Source: Leptospira langatensis
Lineage (GTDB): Bacteria > Spirochaetota > Leptospiria > Leptospirales > Leptospiraceae
Assembly: GCF_004770615.1 (NCBI RefSeq)
Contig: NZ_RQER01000010.1
Coordinates: forward strand, 332,315-396,314
Direction: 5' to 3'
Length of the DNA: 64,000 nt
In this document: one piece after another, positions 17,008 through 30,965 of the stretch
How positions within the stretch are numbered: position 1 is the first letter of the stretch
Layout: the number at the start of each line of letters is the position of its first letter
Translations under genes and position numbers: made by a program
The notes under the pieces: generated by a model
Seen by the model: the letters and a program-made list of their open reading frames with translations, nothing else
Told to the model about the DNA's origin: nothing
Database searches by the model: none

Positions 17008-17847
17008 CTATTGGCTCGGATCGTAATACTTAGTGGAGGCATCCTTTAGGAATTTCTTCTCTTTTCTGTTCAGGGAATTCATTCCTTCTTTGGAGATCTT
17101 TTCGAGCAAGCGATCCACTTCTTCTTTGGCTTTTTCGCGATTCTTCATCTCGTCCTGCCAACGATTCATCTTTCTCTTTTGTCTCCAACGAGAGAAGGAA
17201 AAACTAGGAAGGCTGATCCCGAACCTATACTTTAATTTAGTATAATATAGAAAATACAGTCCTCCAGCAGCCATTCCTCCCAGTTCGGTTGCCACGGCAA
17301 CTCCCGCGCTTAAACCGGAAACTGCCAGAATGAGTAAGAAGATGATGACTAAATACTTTGCTTTGATAGGAAAGATGCCCCAGAAGTAGATCTCTCGGTT
17401 CGGCCAGATGAGTGCGAATGCAACCAAGAGTCCTGCGAGAGGAGCGAGTAATCCTAAAACGATCCCTTGCGGAAATCCCAAGAGATAAGCGATGATGGGA
17501 GCGATCCCTCCTCCTAAGATACAGAAAAGAAAGTATCGTAAGAAGTTCTTGCTTCCCCAATGGGCTTCTAAGCTCGAGCCGAACATCCAAAGAGAGAGCA
17601 TGCTAAATAGAAGATGGAAGATGGCAGTGGGATGATGAAAGAAGCTATAGGTGAAAATCTGCCAGAAAAAGAATTTCTTAAGCACTAGTTCCGGAACCAA
17701 TCCGAAGAATTCCAAGAGCCTAAGTGCTAATTCCGGAAAGGCCAATTTTAGGATGAATTCCGCGACGAAGATCCCGAAATTCAAAAACAAAAGCCTGCGC
17801 ACTATAGAAGTGGTCTGGATCCCGAATCCGCTAGAGAAAGACGCCAT
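17008..17847 (-). CDS. Rhomboid-family membrane protein lacking catalytic residues
   Basis: The 279-residue protein has the six-helix rhomboid core. TM1 ends before FFFWQIFTYSFFHHPTAIFHLLFSML and WMFGSSLEAHWGS, which are rhomboid L1/TM2 signatures. The nucleophile region reads GLLAPLAGLL (132-141) where active enzymes have GxSG. The general-base His before LGG in TM6 is Glu188 (ATELGGMAAG). A charged cytoplasmic tail of about 65 residues ends in KYYDPSQ. It is therefore probably a non-proteolytic rhomboid-like protein, although automatic annotation would call it a serine protease. It diverges from the MBL-PBP1A operon. Confidence 0.8.
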   Translation of the reverse strand: MASFSSGFGIQTTSIVRRLLFLNFGIFVAEFILKLAFPELALRLLEFFGLVPELVLKKFFFWQIFTYSFFHHPTAIFHLLFSMLSLWMFGSSLEAHWGSKNFLRYFLFCILGGGIAPIIAYLLGFPQGIVLGLLAPLAGLLVAFALIWPNREIYFWGIFPIKAKYLVIIFLLILAVSGLSAGVAVATELGGMAAGGLYFLYYTKLKYRFGISLPSFSFSRWRQKRKMNRWQDEMKNREKAKEEVDRLLEKISKEGMNSLNRKEKKFLKDASTKYYDPSQ

Positions 17848-17945
17848 CGCCCCTAGTTTTAACTCTTCCTTCGGAAGGACAACCCAAATCCCGAATTTTG
17901 TTTCCTTTGACAGTTGGGGCGATCTATAGTAAATGTTCCTACAGG

Positions 17946-18899
17946 ATGGAAATTTTTTTGTATGGAGTCAGAGGTTCGATCCCTTCCCCCTTGTCGAGCC
18001 AGGAATACAAGGAAAAAGTAATTTCCATTCTGAGATTGGCCGCTAAGTCCGAAGGAAAGGCCCTTTCTTCTCCTGAAGAATGGTTCGATGCTCTTCCGGA
18101 GCCCTTGAACTATGTGGTTGGTGGGAACACTACCTGCGTTCGGGTCCGAGCCGCATCCGGTGCGGAACTGATCGTAGACCTCGGAACCGGAGCTCGCATT
18201 TTGGGGGAAGATCTTGTCCGAGAGAATTTCGGCAAGGGAGAAGGGCAGGCCTCCGTCTTCTTCACCCATACTCATTGGGATCATATTCATGGGATCCCGT
18301 TTTTCAAACCCCTCTATATTCCCGGAAATAAATTCGTATTCCATTCTCCTCTTGCAGATCTTCCGGAAAGATTGAAATACCAGCAGGAGCCTAGGTTCTT
18401 TCCCATTCATTTCGACCATTTCGGTTCCGAGAGAAGTTTTCATCAATTGAAGCAGGGAGAAGGTTTGGAGATCGGAGGAGTGAAGGTAGAATGGCTTCCT
18501 CTCAAACATCCGGGCGGATCCATTGCCTATAAATTCACGGAAGGGAAGAAGAGTTTTATTTTTGCCACCGATGCGGAGTACAATGGGGAAGATTTCCCTT
18601 TGATCCAGGAGCAAAAGCCTTTCTTTCAGGGAGCGGATCTATTGGTCCTGGACGCTCAGTATACCTTGGACGAATCCTTCCAAAAATTCGACTGGGGCCA
18701 TACTTCCTACACTATGGCGGTCAATTGCGCTTCTTCCTGGGAAGTCAAAACCCTGGCTTTGACCCACCACGAACCCGCCTATTCCGACGAAATTTTAGCC
18801 ATCATCTTGGATGACGCCAAAACCCATGCTGAGAATCTTGGAGCTAAGGACCTTTCCATAGTCCTGGCTAGAGAAGGAATGAAATTCGAACTTGTATGA
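17946..18899 (+). CDS. MBL-fold metallohydrolase overlapping the PBP1A gene
   Basis: The start at 17946 ([15 protein letters not shown]) fits the family N-terminus; 16 extra upstream codons do not. The 317-residue protein has [22 protein letters not shown], the metal site [30 protein letters not shown] and LTHHEP. These are features of the single-domain MBL hydrolases related to cyclic-nucleotide phosphodiesterases and tRNase Z. The substrate is unknown. It overlaps the PBP1A start by four bases (ATGA), so the two are translated together. Confidence 0.85.
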   Translation: MEIFLYGVRGSIPSPLSSQEYKEKVISILRLAAKSEGKALSSPEEWFDALPEPLNYVVGGNTTCVRVRAASGAELIVDLGTGARILGEDLVRENFGKGEGQASVFFTHTHWDHIHGIPFFKPLYIPGNKFVFHSPLADLPERLKYQQEPRFFPIHFDHFGSERSFHQLKQGEGLEIGGVKVEWLPLKHPGGSIAYKFTEGKKSFIFATDAEYNGEDFPLIQEQKPFFQGADLLVLDAQYTLDESFQKFDWGHTSYTMAVNCASSWEVKTLALTHHEPAYSDEILAIILDDAKTHAENLGAKDLSIVLAREGMKFELV

Positions 18900-21352
18900 A
18901 TCTATTTAGCAACGGAATTCACTGGGCCGTTAAGGCTCTTTTGGGACTCGCATTATTTGGCGGTTTGCTTTTCGGATACATTCTTTCAGAGGTGGATGAA
19001 GGGGGAGAGCTCGCCATTCTCGCTTCCTATCAGCCGACCACTCCTACTCGTCTCTATGATAATAACGGGATCGTGTTCGCGGAGCTGTATCGTCATAAAC
19101 AACAGCTTTTAAAATACCAAGATATCCCTCCTCATGTGGTCCAGGCCTTCCTTTCGGTGGAGGATAATAATTTCTTCAATCACTTCGGGATAGATTTCTC
19201 TGCGATCATGAGAGCAGCAGTGGTGAACGTGATCTCCGGAAGGATCAAGCAGGGTGGTTCCACTCTGACCCAGCAGCTGGCAAAGACAGTACTCAATAAC
19301 AGAAAGAAATCCTTTATCCGTAAATTCGTAGAGGCACTGTTTACCTTACAGATCGAACAGGAATACTCTAAAGAAGAGATCCTAGAGATTTATTTTAATT
19401 TAATATACTTGGGGCACGGGACTACCGGACTCGCATCCGCAGCGGATGTGTATTTCCATAAGGACGTTTCGGATCTGGATGTGGCAGAAGCGGCTCTTCT
19501 TGCCAGATTGCCAAAGGCTCCTGTGGATTATTCCCCATACAAGAACCCTGCAGCCTCTAAGAGAGCGCATTTAGAAGTGCTGAAATTGATGGCGGGGCAA
19601 GGGTTCGTTCCTGCGGATAAGGTGCAAGCCATTCACGACGATTTCTGGGAGAAGTACTGGCCGATCGTGATCACTCAGTCTCCTTCTCAATCTACTTGGG
19701 GAACCAAGTTGAACCGTGCACCTCACTTCACTGAATTCGTAAGACAACGTTTGTTAAAAGAATTAGGCGAAGAGCGGATCTATAGCGGGGGCTTAAAGAT
19801 ATACACCACTCTGGACGTGAATAAGCAAGAGATTGCCCAGGACGAATTACGAAAAGCGCTCAAGAAACACGATGATCTTGTCTCCGGGGTTACTGTAAAT
19901 TATGCGGGTGGTGCAGATAGGGGACTGGTCAGCTTGTACGGATTCTTAGGTTCCTTATTCCCACTGGCTCCTACATTTGTAAGTCGCTTGGACGATAAGG
20001 CAAATTTCCGAGTGGCCTTAGAAAGAGAACTCATAGACGCAGCGGATGTGTTGAGCCTCCTTACACCTGCGGATAACGAATCTGCGGCATTCACTGAATT
20101 CCAAAAAAGATCCGCAGTCTTCGGCAAGAACTTACACGTCGAAGGTGCTGCGATCACCATGGATCATACCAACGGGTACATCCAGACTATGGTGGGTGGT
20201 TACGAATTCACTCCGAAGAACCAATTTAACAGAGCGGTGCAGGCAAGAAGACAGACCGGATCTTCTTTCAAGCCGTTCGTATACGGAGCTGCCATTTCCG
20301 AAAGAGTGGTGGGTTCCGGAACAGGGATCATGGACGCTCCTCTTACCACTCTAACGGAAGAAGGAGAAGGATGGTCCCCGCAAGACTTTGACGGAGACTT
20401 CCAGGGAATGGTGCCTTTGTCCAGAGCGCTTTCCATGTCCTTGAACATCGTATCCGTACAAGTCTTCTTGAGAACCGGAGCGGACGCCATTATCGATTTT
20501 GCATCTCGCTTAACCAAGGCTGATAAGAGCAGATTCCCTGCAAGCCCTGCCTTGGCGTTGGGAATTGCGGAGCTCACTCCGTATGAGATGGCAGTGGGTT
20601 ATTCCATCATCGCAAACAAAGGAAGGAATGTGATCCCGATCGCCGTCCGCTATGTGATCGATCAATCCGGAAATGTAATCTATAACGAAGAAGCCCTGGT
20701 TCGTGCGGAACTGGATAAGGAAAGAGAAGACGGTTCTATCCAAGTCATTTCGGAAGGAACTGCCTATATTCTCAGAAAGATGCTGACCATGGTTGCCATG
20801 GGAGGAACTGCGGCGAACGGATTGCATAGTCCTGACCAAGGAAATTATAAGGGAGTCGCCGCAGGTAAAACAGGATCCACTTCTTCTTTTACGAATGCGT
20901 GGTACTGCGGTTTCGATCCTAAGTTGACCACGATTATCTGGATGGGATTCGATAAGAGTTCTATCTCCCTCGGCCGAGGCCAGGCGGCGGGTGTGATCGC
21001 GGTTCCTATCTGGGGAAAAATGTACCGTCGTTTCTATAACGGAGAGAACTATCCTGAGTTTGGGGACGAGCACGGGAACGATCCTATGCCGGAAGAAGTA
21101 CAGAACGGAGGCACCTGCGCTTATAACGGATTGTCTCCTAAGCCGGGAGTATGTCCTCTTACGCAGAACCTTACCCTAAAACCGATCACAGTTGCGGGAG
21201 TTACCAAATCCGTGCAGCCGAATCGTCAATGCGACGGAGACAGGGACCATCATAAGTCCATAGACTTCCGTGAATTCTTGCAGCAGGAATACCAGATCAG
21301 CGACGAAGAGATCGGAAAAACGGAACGTAAGTTTAAACCGAAGACCGATTAA
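18896..21352 (+). CDS. mrcA: Penicillin-binding protein 1A, bifunctional transglycosylase/transpeptidase
   Basis: The 818-residue class A PBP has an N-terminal membrane anchor (about 10-30). The GT51 glycosyltransferase domain contains [23 protein letters not shown] and [11 protein letters not shown]. The transpeptidase domain has SxxK at Ser456-Lys459 (TGSSFKPF), the SxN motif in SMSLNIVS and KTGS at Lys658. It polymerises and cross-links peptidoglycan on the periplasmic side of the inner membrane. It is coupled to the MBL hydrolase upstream. Two hairpins after the stop separate it from the sucB operon. Confidence 0.95.
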   Translation: MNLFSNGIHWAVKALLGLALFGGLLFGYILSEVDEGGELAILASYQPTTPTRLYDNNGIVFAELYRHKQQLLKYQDIPPHVVQAFLSVEDNNFFNHFGIDFSAIMRAAVVNVISGRIKQGGSTLTQQLAKTVLNNRKKSFIRKFVEALFTLQIEQEYSKEEILEIYFNLIYLGHGTTGLASAADVYFHKDVSDLDVAEAALLARLPKAPVDYSPYKNPAASKRAHLEVLKLMAGQGFVPADKVQAIHDDFWEKYWPIVITQSPSQSTWGTKLNRAPHFTEFVRQRLLKELGEERIYSGGLKIYTTLDVNKQEIAQDELRKALKKHDDLVSGVTVNYAGGADRGLVSLYGFLGSLFPLAPTFVSRLDDKANFRVALERELIDAADVLSLLTPADNESAAFTEFQKRSAVFGKNLHVEGAAITMDHTNGYIQTMVGGYEFTPKNQFNRAVQARRQTGSSFKPFVYGAAISERVVGSGTGIMDAPLTTLTEEGEGWSPQDFDGDFQGMVPLSRALSMSLNIVSVQVFLRTGADAIIDFASRLTKADKSRFPASPALALGIAELTPYEMAVGYSIIANKGRNVIPIAVRYVIDQSGNVIYNEEALVRAELDKEREDGSIQVISEGTAYILRKMLTMVAMGGTAANGLHSPDQGNYKGVAAGKTGSTSSFTNAWYCGFDPKLTTIIWMGFDKSSISLGRGQAAGVIAVPIWGKMYRRFYNGENYPEFGDEHGNDPMPEEVQNGGTCAYNGLSPKPGVCPLTQNLTLKPITVAGVTKSVQPNRQCDGDRDHHKSIDFREFLQQEYQISDEEIGKTERKFKPKTD

Positions 21353-21390
21353 AGAGTTTTGGGGGAGGATTGACCTAAGTCATTTCGGTC

Positions 21391-21450
21391 TTTGGATTTT
21401 CTGCCCCAAATCCAAAATCCTTCCTGAAAACCGCTCCAAAACACGGTTTT
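21391..21450 (+). terminator. Tandem hairpins between PBP1A and sucB
   Basis: TTTGGATTT (21391-21399) pairs with AAATCCAAA (21408-21416). AAAACCG (21427-21433) pairs with CGGTTTT (21444-21450). The second hairpin ends in four T residues. They lie 38 to 98 bases after the PBP1A stop and probably terminate its transcript. A further imperfect inverted repeat (GGAGG near 21495 with CCTCC near 21533) lies just before sucB and may be part of its leader. Confidence 0.55.
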
Positions 21451-21549
21451 GCCAAGAACGGCTTTACAGAATTTTTCCGCTTTTCGAAAGTGAAATGGAG
21501 GCGGTCTCCGATCAACGGTACTATATAAACCGACCTCCGTAGGATCAAG

Positions 21550-22803
21550 ATGTCGATAGAGATCAAGGTTCCCGAAATGGGCGAATCCATTACGGAAGCA
21601 ACAATAGCAAACTGGGTTAAAAAAGAAGGCGAGAGAGTAGAACAGGACGAGGTCCTGGTGGAATTGGAAACCGACAAGGTGACCATGGAGGTGCCGGCCC
21701 CCTCGGCGGGTGTTCTCCAAAAAATTAACAAGAAGCCGGGGGAGACGGTCAAGATCAAAGAAGTGATCGGACTCATCGATCCAGCGGCCACCGCAGCAAA
21801 AAGCACTCCTACTTCCAGCACTCCTTCCACAACGAATACAGCACCAACTAACACAGCTAACGCAACGCAGAACGATACACTTCCTCCTGCTGTTCGCAAA
21901 CTGATAGACGATAACGGATTAAATCCTGCTTCTATCTCTGGTTCCGGCAAGAACGGACAGATCACCAAAGAAGATGTGTTAAACGCAATCGCAAATAAAC
22001 AGTCAGCACCTGCGGCTGCGGTTTCCGCAGCGCCAGCAGCAGCTAAGTCCGCTCCTTCTCCAGAAATTCCTAAAGCGGTTCCTGCGGCCTCTAGAGGAAA
22101 TCTTCCGAGAGAGAACGTGGTTCCTATGACCAAACTTCGCCAGACGATCGCGAATCGTTTGGTCTCCGCTCAGCATAATGCGGCTCATCTTACTACTTTT
22201 AACGAAGTAGATATGAGTGCGGTCATGGACCTTCGTAACAAGTACAAGGACAAGTTCAAGGACACTCACAATGTGGGCCTCGGATTCATGAGCTTCTTCA
22301 CCAAGGCGGTGATCGGAGCGCTCAAGCATGTTCCTGCCATCAACGCGGAGATCAGAGGAACCGATCTAGTCTATAAGAATTACTATGATATAGGCGTAGC
22401 AGTCGGTGGTCCTAAAGGACTCGTCGTTCCTATCGTAAGGGATTCCGATCTTCTGACGTTTGCTCAGATCGAATCCGAGATCGTAAGACTCGCGAATAAG
22501 GTGAAGGACGGAAAGATCGACCTTTCCGATATGGAAGGTGGAACATTTACGATCTCCAACGGTGGGATCTACGGTTCCATGATGTCCACTCCTATCCTGA
22601 ACCCTCCTCAGAGTGGTATCTTAGGACTTCATAATATTGTAAAACGTGCAGTAGTAGTGAACGATCAGATCGTGATCCGACCTATGATGTACGTGGCTCT
22701 TTCTTACGACCACAGGGTCGTGGACGGAAAAGAAGCGGTAACCTTCCTCGTGAAAGTCAAGGAAGCGATCGAAGATCCTACTCGTCTTCTTTTGGATGTT
22801 TAA
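21550..22803 (+). CDS. sucB: Dihydrolipoyllysine succinyltransferase (2-oxoglutarate dehydrogenase E2)
   Basis: The 417-residue E2 component has one lipoyl domain with the lipoylated Lys43 in [11 protein letters not shown]. An Ala/Pro/Thr-rich linker follows (about 80-110), then a peripheral-subunit-binding domain ([30 protein letters not shown]). The catalytic domain has the active-site His388 in [12 protein letters not shown] and [16 protein letters not shown]. It transfers succinyl from E1 to CoA. Order here is E2-E3-E1, unlike the common sucA-sucB-lpd order. It is the first gene of the operon. Confidence 0.95.
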   Translation: MSIEIKVPEMGESITEATIANWVKKEGERVEQDEVLVELETDKVTMEVPAPSAGVLQKINKKPGETVKIKEVIGLIDPAATAAKSTPTSSTPSTTNTAPTNTANATQNDTLPPAVRKLIDDNGLNPASISGSGKNGQITKEDVLNAIANKQSAPAAAVSAAPAAAKSAPSPEIPKAVPAASRGNLPRENVVPMTKLRQTIANRLVSAQHNAAHLTTFNEVDMSAVMDLRNKYKDKFKDTHNVGLGFMSFFTKAVIGALKHVPAINAEIRGTDLVYKNYYDIGVAVGGPKGLVVPIVRDSDLLTFAQIESEIVRLANKVKDGKIDLSDMEGGTFTISNGGIYGSMMSTPILNPPQSGILGLHNIVKRAVVVNDQIVIRPMMYVALSYDHRVVDGKEAVTFLVKVKEAIEDPTRLLLDV

Positions 22804-22818
22804 GGAAGTCTAATATAT

Positions 22819-24222
22819 ATGGCGGAACAATACGACGTACTAGTAATCGGATCGGGCCCAGGTGGCTATGTAAACGCGATCCGTTCGGCTCAGCTCGGCC
22901 TTAAGACTGGGATCATTGAGAAGAGAAAGACTTTGGGAGGCACCTGCTTGAACGTAGGTTGCATTCCTTCCAAGGCACTTTTGGATTCTTCCGAAGAATA
23001 TCATAAGATACTCCATAAGGTGGATGTTCACGGGATCGGAGTAGGAAAAGTCACTCTGGACCTGAACAAGCTTATGGAACGTAAGAACGGAGTAGTGAAG
23101 GAAGTCACAGACGGTGTGGACTACCTCATGAAAAAGAACAAGATCACTCGTTATGAGGGTTTTGGAAAGCTGCTCGGCGGCGGTCAGGTAGAAGTCGCCT
23201 TAGTAGACGGCAAGAAAGAGATCCTTTCTGCGAAGCATATCGTGCTCGCTACCGGATCCGTCCCTATCGATATTCCTGGTCTTCCTGTGGACGGAAAGAC
23301 GATCATTACTTCCGACCATGCGATCGATCTGAGAACCATTCCTAAGAAACTTGTTATTATAGGTGCCGGTGTGATCGGTCTGGAATTGGGTTCCGTTTGG
23401 GCTCGCCTAGGCTCCGAAGTAACCGTAGTGGAACTTCTGCCAGGGATCATTCCGAATGTGGACCGTTCTTTTGGCAGTTTGATCCAAAGAAGTCTAGAAT
23501 CTCAAGGATTCAATTTCCTATTCGAGCATAAGGTTTTAGGAGCGACTACTTCTAAATCCGGTGCGAAGGTGAAGATTGCCGCTCCGGACGGAAAGGAATC
23601 CGAACTGGACGCGGACGTAGTTCTAGTCGCAGTAGGCCGAAGACCATTTATTGATGGGATCGGTTTGGACGCTGCGGGGGTCGAATTAACAGAGAGAAAA
23701 AGAATCAAAGTGGACTCTCACTTCCGTACCAATGTTCCCGGCATCTATGCGATCGGTGACGTGATCGACGGACCTATGCTCGCTCATAAAGCGGAGGAAG
23801 AAGGGGTCGCTCTTGCGGAACTCATCGCCGGTCAATCCGGGCATGTGAATTATAACGCAGTACCTTATATCATCTATATCTGGCCGGAAATGGCTTGGGT
23901 AGGCAAGGGCGAAGAAGAGCTCAAGGCTGCCGGTATAGAATACAAGGTAGGCAAGTCCTTATTCAAGCCGAACGCGAGAGCTAAGGCAATGAACGAAGCG
24001 GAAGGCCAAGTCAAAATATTAGCCGATAAGAAAACGGACAAAATATTAGGAGCCTTGGTTTTTGGACCTAGGGCTTCCGATATGATTGCCGAGCTTGCAG
24101 TCGCAGTGGAGTTCGGAGCCTCAGCCGAAGATCTGGCTCGTTCCTTCCATGCTCACCCGACACTGGCTGAAGTTGTAAAAGAGGCGGCGATGGCCGTCGA
24201 CAAATGGGCGATTCACGCCTAA
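22819..24222 (+). CDS. lpdA: Dihydrolipoyl dehydrogenase (E3)
   Basis: The 467-residue flavoprotein reoxidises dihydrolipoamide for 2-oxoacid dehydrogenases. It has the FAD-binding [19 protein letters not shown], the redox disulfide [13 protein letters not shown] (Cys43/Cys48), the NAD-binding [26 protein letters not shown] and the C-terminal interface HAHPTLAE (His446). Length is normal. It starts 15 bases after sucB and is followed 16 bases later by sucA, giving a dedicated E2-E3-E1 operon. Confidence 0.96.
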   Translation: MAEQYDVLVIGSGPGGYVNAIRSAQLGLKTGIIEKRKTLGGTCLNVGCIPSKALLDSSEEYHKILHKVDVHGIGVGKVTLDLNKLMERKNGVVKEVTDGVDYLMKKNKITRYEGFGKLLGGGQVEVALVDGKKEILSAKHIVLATGSVPIDIPGLPVDGKTIITSDHAIDLRTIPKKLVIIGAGVIGLELGSVWARLGSEVTVVELLPGIIPNVDRSFGSLIQRSLESQGFNFLFEHKVLGATTSKSGAKVKIAAPDGKESELDADVVLVAVGRRPFIDGIGLDAAGVELTERKRIKVDSHFRTNVPGIYAIGDVIDGPMLAHKAEEEGVALAELIAGQSGHVNYNAVPYIIYIWPEMAWVGKGEEELKAAGIEYKVGKSLFKPNARAKAMNEAEGQVKILADKKTDKILGALVFGPRASDMIAELAVAVEFGASAEDLARSFHAHPTLAEVVKEAAMAVDKWAIHA

Positions 24223-24238
24223 TAGGGGAGATCCGGTC

Positions 24239-27016
<2,778 letters not shown>

Positions 27017-27024
27017 TCCTTTAG

Positions 27025-27423
27025 ATGTCGAGTAACGTAGGAGAACCTGTCCTCTTAGCACTGATCTTTGCGGACAGGGTGATCACGGAGGACAACGGAA
27101 AAAAAGGAATCATAGGGACTTTTACCAAGTTCTTTGCCCAGCAGTTTCCCGTTGTCTTTCCTCCTTGGGGCATCTACGTTTGCATTACCAATCTCCCGCC
27201 TGGAGATCACGAGTTTTCCTTAGAGCTTGAATTTGCCGATACCGGAGAGAAGGTCATGGGCGTGGGTGGGAATATCCATGTGAATAATGGCTCGGAACCG
27301 GTCGAGATCGGCATTCCCATTCCTCATGCAGTCTTTCCGAAAGAAGGACGTTATATCCTTCTTCTCAAAGTGGGAAAAGAGATCGTGGGCAGTCGCCCTC
27401 TCTGGGTGGATAAGATCCCTTGA
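27025..27423 (+). CDS. Small DUF6941-like protein downstream of sucA
   Basis: The 132-residue protein has no signal peptide or membrane segment and looks all-beta: LIFADRVITEDNGKKGIIGTF, FPPWGIYVCITNLPPGDHEFSLELEF and KEGRYILLLKVGKEIVGSRPLWV. The ADR-EDNGKKGIIG-F pattern resembles the DUF6941 family; I am not certain of the name. It lies 8 bases after sucA on the same strand, so is probably co-transcribed, but a link to 2-oxoglutarate dehydrogenase is unproven. Confidence 0.7.
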   Translation: MSSNVGEPVLLALIFADRVITEDNGKKGIIGTFTKFFAQQFPVVFPPWGIYVCITNLPPGDHEFSLELEFADTGEKVMGVGGNIHVNNGSEPVEIGIPIPHAVFPKEGRYILLLKVGKEIVGSRPLWVDKIP

Positions 27424-27425
27424 TC

Positions 27426-27458
27426 GAACTAGGTCTTATCGACTTGCTACCTAAGTTC
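27426..27458. terminator. Convergent terminator-like inverted repeat
   Basis: GAACTAGGT (27426-27434) pairs with ACCTAAGTTC (27449-27458) with one bulged base and a 14-base loop. It sits between the converging DUF6941-like and lipoprotein genes and covers the stop of the latter, so it could serve both strands. Confidence 0.4.
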
Positions 27459-28157
27459 TCTTAATGCGTCATACAAAGAAATCGCTTTATACGCCACTCT
27501 TTCATTGCTTTTATATATTAAGATCTCCATTTGGTTGGATCTAGGAAATCGTTTTCGGATCTCCGAGAGAGGGATCTTCATTGTCCTAGTTTCTAATTTT
27601 CGATTTAAAACTTCCGAGTTCTCGATGCGAACGATCAGTGTGAGATCCGTTTTTACGGAAGCTTCTTTTTCTTCGGAAGAAAGGACGATCTCTCTTTCGG
27701 AGCCTTCTTCTTTTGTATCGCTTATAGTGCGGAATGGGATTGTGATCAGTTCGAACAATGCGACTAGGTCCGCGAAACTACCTAGAATGTCTCGGTTCCA
27801 AGGTTTCTCGTCCGTGGAGATCTGTCTGTAGTTCTCCGATTTGCGATAGTCATAGGAGATCTTTTTTCTTTCTACAATTCGTTCGGACCTAAGTCTTTCC
27901 TGCTTAGTAGTCTCGTGGATGGTTAGTTCCAGATACTTGTTTACGAAAGCATGTTGGATCTCTACTGAGTCGACGATCCGATCCGAATCGGAGGAGGTTA
28001 ATACCTTCGTCTCCAATACTTCTTCTCGGACCGCATAGACTTGGAAGCATCCGGGAAGTAAGAAAATCAAAATTAGGAGCTGGAGTAGCGTTACAATATT
28101 CAATTTTCGGAATGGGATCGGAATAGGAGAGGGAATGTGTTTGCGATCCTCGGACAT
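27447..28157 (-). CDS. Uncharacterised lipoprotein coupled to ppx
   Basis: The ATG at 28157 is chosen because it lies two bases after the ppx stop and gives a lipoprotein leader. MSEDRKHIPSP is followed by a hydrophobic VTLLQLLILIFLLPGC, with the lipidated Cys near 37. The 236-residue mature part is charged and rich in Glu/Arg/Lys, with a hydrophobic patch at ILGSFADLVALFELITIPFR near 135-155. I recognise no family. Translational coupling to ppx is the only functional hint. Confidence 0.7.
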   Translation of the reverse strand: MSEDRKHIPSPIPIPFRKLNIVTLLQLLILIFLLPGCFQVYAVREEVLETKVLTSSDSDRIVDSVEIQHAFVNKYLELTIHETTKQERLRSERIVERKKISYDYRKSENYRQISTDEKPWNRDILGSFADLVALFELITIPFRTISDTKEEGSEREIVLSSEEKEASVKTDLTLIVRIENSEVLNRKLETRTMKIPLSEIRKRFPRSNQMEILIYKSNERVAYKAISLYDALRELR

Positions 28158-28159
28158 CT

Positions 28160-29713
28160 CTACTGGAAGATCGGAACGAATCCATAGGCGGACTCGAACG
28201 CATCTGCCTGTTCTTCGCAGGCCCAAAGTTCCAGGCTCTTGTCGTAATTTTGATTCGTGACAAGAGAGAAGATGGCCTGGTTCTTTCTTACCTGGCATTT
28301 TACGGTTTCGATCAGTCCCTGTCTGTTCCGATTGCAGGCACTGGCTATCCTAAGAATACCGGAAAGTTTTTGAACGATGTCCTGTTCTCTTCCTCCGATC
28401 CTTTGGAATTCCCTATGCTTGGATTTGGGAGAACTCTTGCGATGGTATCTGGCTGTGAGTGCGATCAATTCTATCTCTCCCCATGTAAAGCCGAGCATTG
28501 CTTCCGAGTTCCGGATCAGATAATAACTATGTTTATGATAGGCGGAGTGGGAAATAAAAAGCCCTACTTCATGAAGTAAAGAAGAAGCTTCCAAATATTC
28601 CCTTTCTTCCTTGCCTAATTTGTGGACTGGCGCGAGTTGATCGAAGATATCCAACGAGAGTTTGGCCACATGCCTCGCGTAATCCTCATCCCTAGTATAA
28701 GAAACAAGAAGATTGTGTATGGACTTCTGGCGAATATCGTCCAGATGCTTAGAATGTTCCTGGTCCTGGAAATGTTCCCATTTGCGGATGGTATCGTAAA
28801 TGATCCCTTCTCTAAGAGCGAACTCGGAGATAGTCATATTGGGTAGGTCCAATAGTTGGAAGAGTTCTTCTAAGATCAGTATGCCTCCAACGATAATATC
28901 CGAACGCTTGGAATCGAAACCTTGGATCTTGGCCCTCTTCTTGGAGGTGTCCGCTTCTAGGACAAGGTTTCTTGCCCTTCTGAATTCTGCGGAGGTAAAT
29001 GTATAGTGATTGAGAGGGATCTCTTCGGTCTCTCCGTCAAAGGCCCGGATAATTCCTGCAGTAGCCTGTGCTGTCCCTGAGGATCCGATGACCATTTCCG
29101 GTCTTAGGTCCCGGATGATCTTTCGAAAGGGAAGAATGGTCTCTTCTACATATAGTTTGCATTTTCGGATTTGAGAGGAATCCAATGGATCCGATTTTAA
29201 GAACTTCTCCGTGAGTCGTATGGCTCCCAATTTAAAGCTTTTGGAGAAGAGTATATCTCCTCTATAGCCTACCAGAACCTCGGTACTTCCTCCGCCAATG
29301 TCTATCAGCAATATCTTCTTATCGAATACCGGGAGTCCTTGCAGGATCCCGAAGTATATGAGTCGGGCTTCTTCGTATCCGCTGATAACGTCTATCTTGA
29401 TGCCCGCTTCCTTCCAAGCGGCCTCCTGGAATTGGGACCGATTGGAGGCTTCTCTCAAGGCAGATGTAGCAACTGCTCGGATCTCGGCCTTGGAATTATC
29501 CGCCAATAGTTTGAAGCGCTTCAAACAGTCTATAGCGCGCTTGAATGCGGGAGGATCGATCTCTCCTCCTTCTTCTAAACCGCTTCCGAGACGAACGTTC
29601 TCCTTCTCTCTGGCTATGGCTTCGAAGGTACCGTTTTCTCGGACCCGAACGATGATCATGTGAAAGGAGTTTGTGCCTAGATCGATGGCTGCAAGGGTGT
29701 TTTCCCGGACCAT
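28160..29713 (-). CDS. ppx: Ppx/GppA family exopolyphosphatase
   Basis: The 517-residue protein has the ASKHA phosphatase core: [17 protein letters not shown] at the N-terminus, the conserved [25 protein letters not shown], and the second phosphate loop [17 protein letters not shown]-terminal HD-type helical domain (about 310-517) includes [24 protein letters not shown]. Members hydrolyse polyphosphate or pppGpp; sequence alone does not decide which. It diverges from mreB and is followed by a coupled lipoprotein gene. Confidence 0.9.
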   Translation of the reverse strand: MVRENTLAAIDLGTNSFHMIIVRVRENGTFEAIAREKENVRLGSGLEEGGEIDPPAFKRAIDCLKRFKLLADNSKAEIRAVATSALREASNRSQFQEAAWKEAGIKIDVISGYEEARLIYFGILQGLPVFDKKILLIDIGGGSTEVLVGYRGDILFSKSFKLGAIRLTEKFLKSDPLDSSQIRKCKLYVEETILPFRKIIRDLRPEMVIGSSGTAQATAGIIRAFDGETEEIPLNHYTFTSAEFRRARNLVLEADTSKKRAKIQGFDSKRSDIIVGGILILEELFQLLDLPNMTISEFALREGIIYDTIRKWEHFQDQEHSKHLDDIRQKSIHNLLVSYTRDEDYARHVAKLSLDIFDQLAPVHKLGKEEREYLEASSLLHEVGLFISHSAYHKHSYYLIRNSEAMLGFTWGEIELIALTARYHRKSSPKSKHREFQRIGGREQDIVQKLSGILRIASACNRNRQGLIETVKCQVRKNQAIFSLVTNQNYDKSLELWACEEQADAFESAYGFVPIFQ

Positions 29714-29905
29714 AAGTTCCCCAACTTTATGGAGGTCGTAAAGGCTTCCAATTTGTTTTTCGTTTTTTTTGTTTTGGAATTGCCCCTGGGGATCGGGCAG
29801 GAAATATTGAATTCGATCGGCGATGGGAAAATCCTAGAGATTTTCGGGATTTGCGCAGATAATAATAAAAAAGATCAACCGCCTCTCGGCAAGCAAAGGA
29901 CAGTA

Positions 29906-30928
29906 ATGATATTCGACAAGCTCTACGGACTATTTTCCAACGATATGGGAATCGACCTCGGAACCGCCAACACTCTCGTCCATGTAAAGGGGCAAGGTAT
30001 CGTACTCTCCGAGCCTTCCGTAGTAGCGGTGCATGCTGCTACCGGAAAGGTGCTGGCAGTGGGTCAGGAGGCCAAGAGAATGCTCGGCCGTACTCCTGGC
30101 GAAATTGTGGCAATTCGCCCTATGAAGGACGGGGTGATCGCCGACTTCGAAACGGTCGAAAAAATGATCCGTTACTTCATCGCCAAAGTTCACAATCGTA
30201 CTACATTCGTAAAACCTAGGATCGTGATCGGAGTTCCTTCCGGAATTACCGAGGTGGAAAGACGTGCCGTTCGTGAGTCCGCAGAGCAAGCGGGCGCGAG
30301 AGAGATCTTCCTCATCGACGAGGCGCTTGCGGCAGCCATCGGTGCGAATATCCCGATCAACGAGCCTGCAGGGAACATGATCGTGGATATCGGCGGTGGT
30401 ACCACAGAGATCGCAGTGATTTCATTAGGCGGTATGGTGATCGCAGAGTCCATCCGTACTGGTGGGGACGAGTTCGACGATGCAATCATCAAGTATCTCA
30501 GAAACCAATACAATCTAGTCGTTGGTGAGAGAACGGCAGAGGATATCAAGCTTACCATTGGTAACGCATACCCGGAGAAGAAGACAGAGACCATGGAAGT
30601 CAAAGGTAGAGATGCGATCTCCGGTCTTCCTCGTACTTTGGAATTGGAATCTAACGAGATCCGTAAAGCGCTCAAAGAACCTACCGACGAGATCTTGGAC
30701 GGGATCAAACGAGTTCTGGAAAGAACTCCTCCTGAACTTGCTTCCGATATCGTAGAGAGAGGGATCGTTCTTACCGGAGGAGGATGCCTTCTTCGCGGAT
30801 TAGAAACATATCTTTCCAAAGAAACCGGAGTTCCTGTATTCAGAGCGGAAAACCCTTTGACCTGTGTGGTCTTAGGAACCGGAAAATTCCTAGACGAAGT
30901 TAAATACCTTAAGCCTGGAATTCGCTGA
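29906..30928 (+). CDS. mreB: Rod-shape protein MreB (bacterial actin)
   Basis: The start at 29906 follows AAAGGA and gives the family N-terminus [27 protein letters not shown]; an upstream in-frame extension is AT-rich, hydrophobic and not part of the family. The 340-residue protein has actin-fold motifs DLGTANT, EAERRAV-type helix ([15 protein letters not shown]), the phosphate-2 loop [16 protein letters not shown] and [11 protein letters not shown]. MreB forms membrane filaments that direct the elongasome. It is the first gene of the mre-mrd cluster. Confidence 0.97.
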   Translation: MIFDKLYGLFSNDMGIDLGTANTLVHVKGQGIVLSEPSVVAVHAATGKVLAVGQEAKRMLGRTPGEIVAIRPMKDGVIADFETVEKMIRYFIAKVHNRTTFVKPRIVIGVPSGITEVERRAVRESAEQAGAREIFLIDEALAAAIGANIPINEPAGNMIVDIGGGTTEIAVISLGGMVIAESIRTGGDEFDDAIIKYLRNQYNLVVGERTAEDIKLTIGNAYPEKKTETMEVKGRDAISGLPRTLELESNEIRKALKEPTDEILDGIKRVLERTPPELASDIVERGIVLTGGGCLLRGLETYLSKETGVPVFRAENPLTCVVLGTGKFLDEVKYLKPGIR

Positions 30929-30954
30929 TCCTAATTTGCTTGGGATCAGATTTT
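30925..30954 (+). terminator. Hairpin between mreB and mreC, possible attenuator
   Basis: CTGATCC (30925-30931) pairs with GGATCAG (30943-30949), followed by ATTTT. It overlaps the mreB stop. As mreC starts 16 bases beyond the hairpin, partial termination here would make more MreB than the downstream membrane proteins. Confidence 0.45.
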
Positions 30955-30965
30955 GAACCGTTAAT

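Noticed and set aside
17008..17847. Active rhomboid protease
   Set aside because: The catalytic Ser and His positions are Leu and Glu.
20510..21073. 187-codon open frame opposite PBP1A
   Set aside because: Shadow of the transpeptidase domain; no start signal.
21375..22133. 252-codon open frame opposite sucB
   Set aside because: Antisense to a well-supported E2 gene; Ala/Ser/Val-rich composition mirrors its linker; no ribosome site or family.
29729..29905. 59-residue N-terminal extension of MreB
   Set aside because: Not part of the family; a good ribosome site precedes the ATG at 29906.
30190..30819. 209-codon open frame opposite mreB
   Set aside because: Antisense shadow of a highly conserved gene; low-complexity Ser/Ile content.
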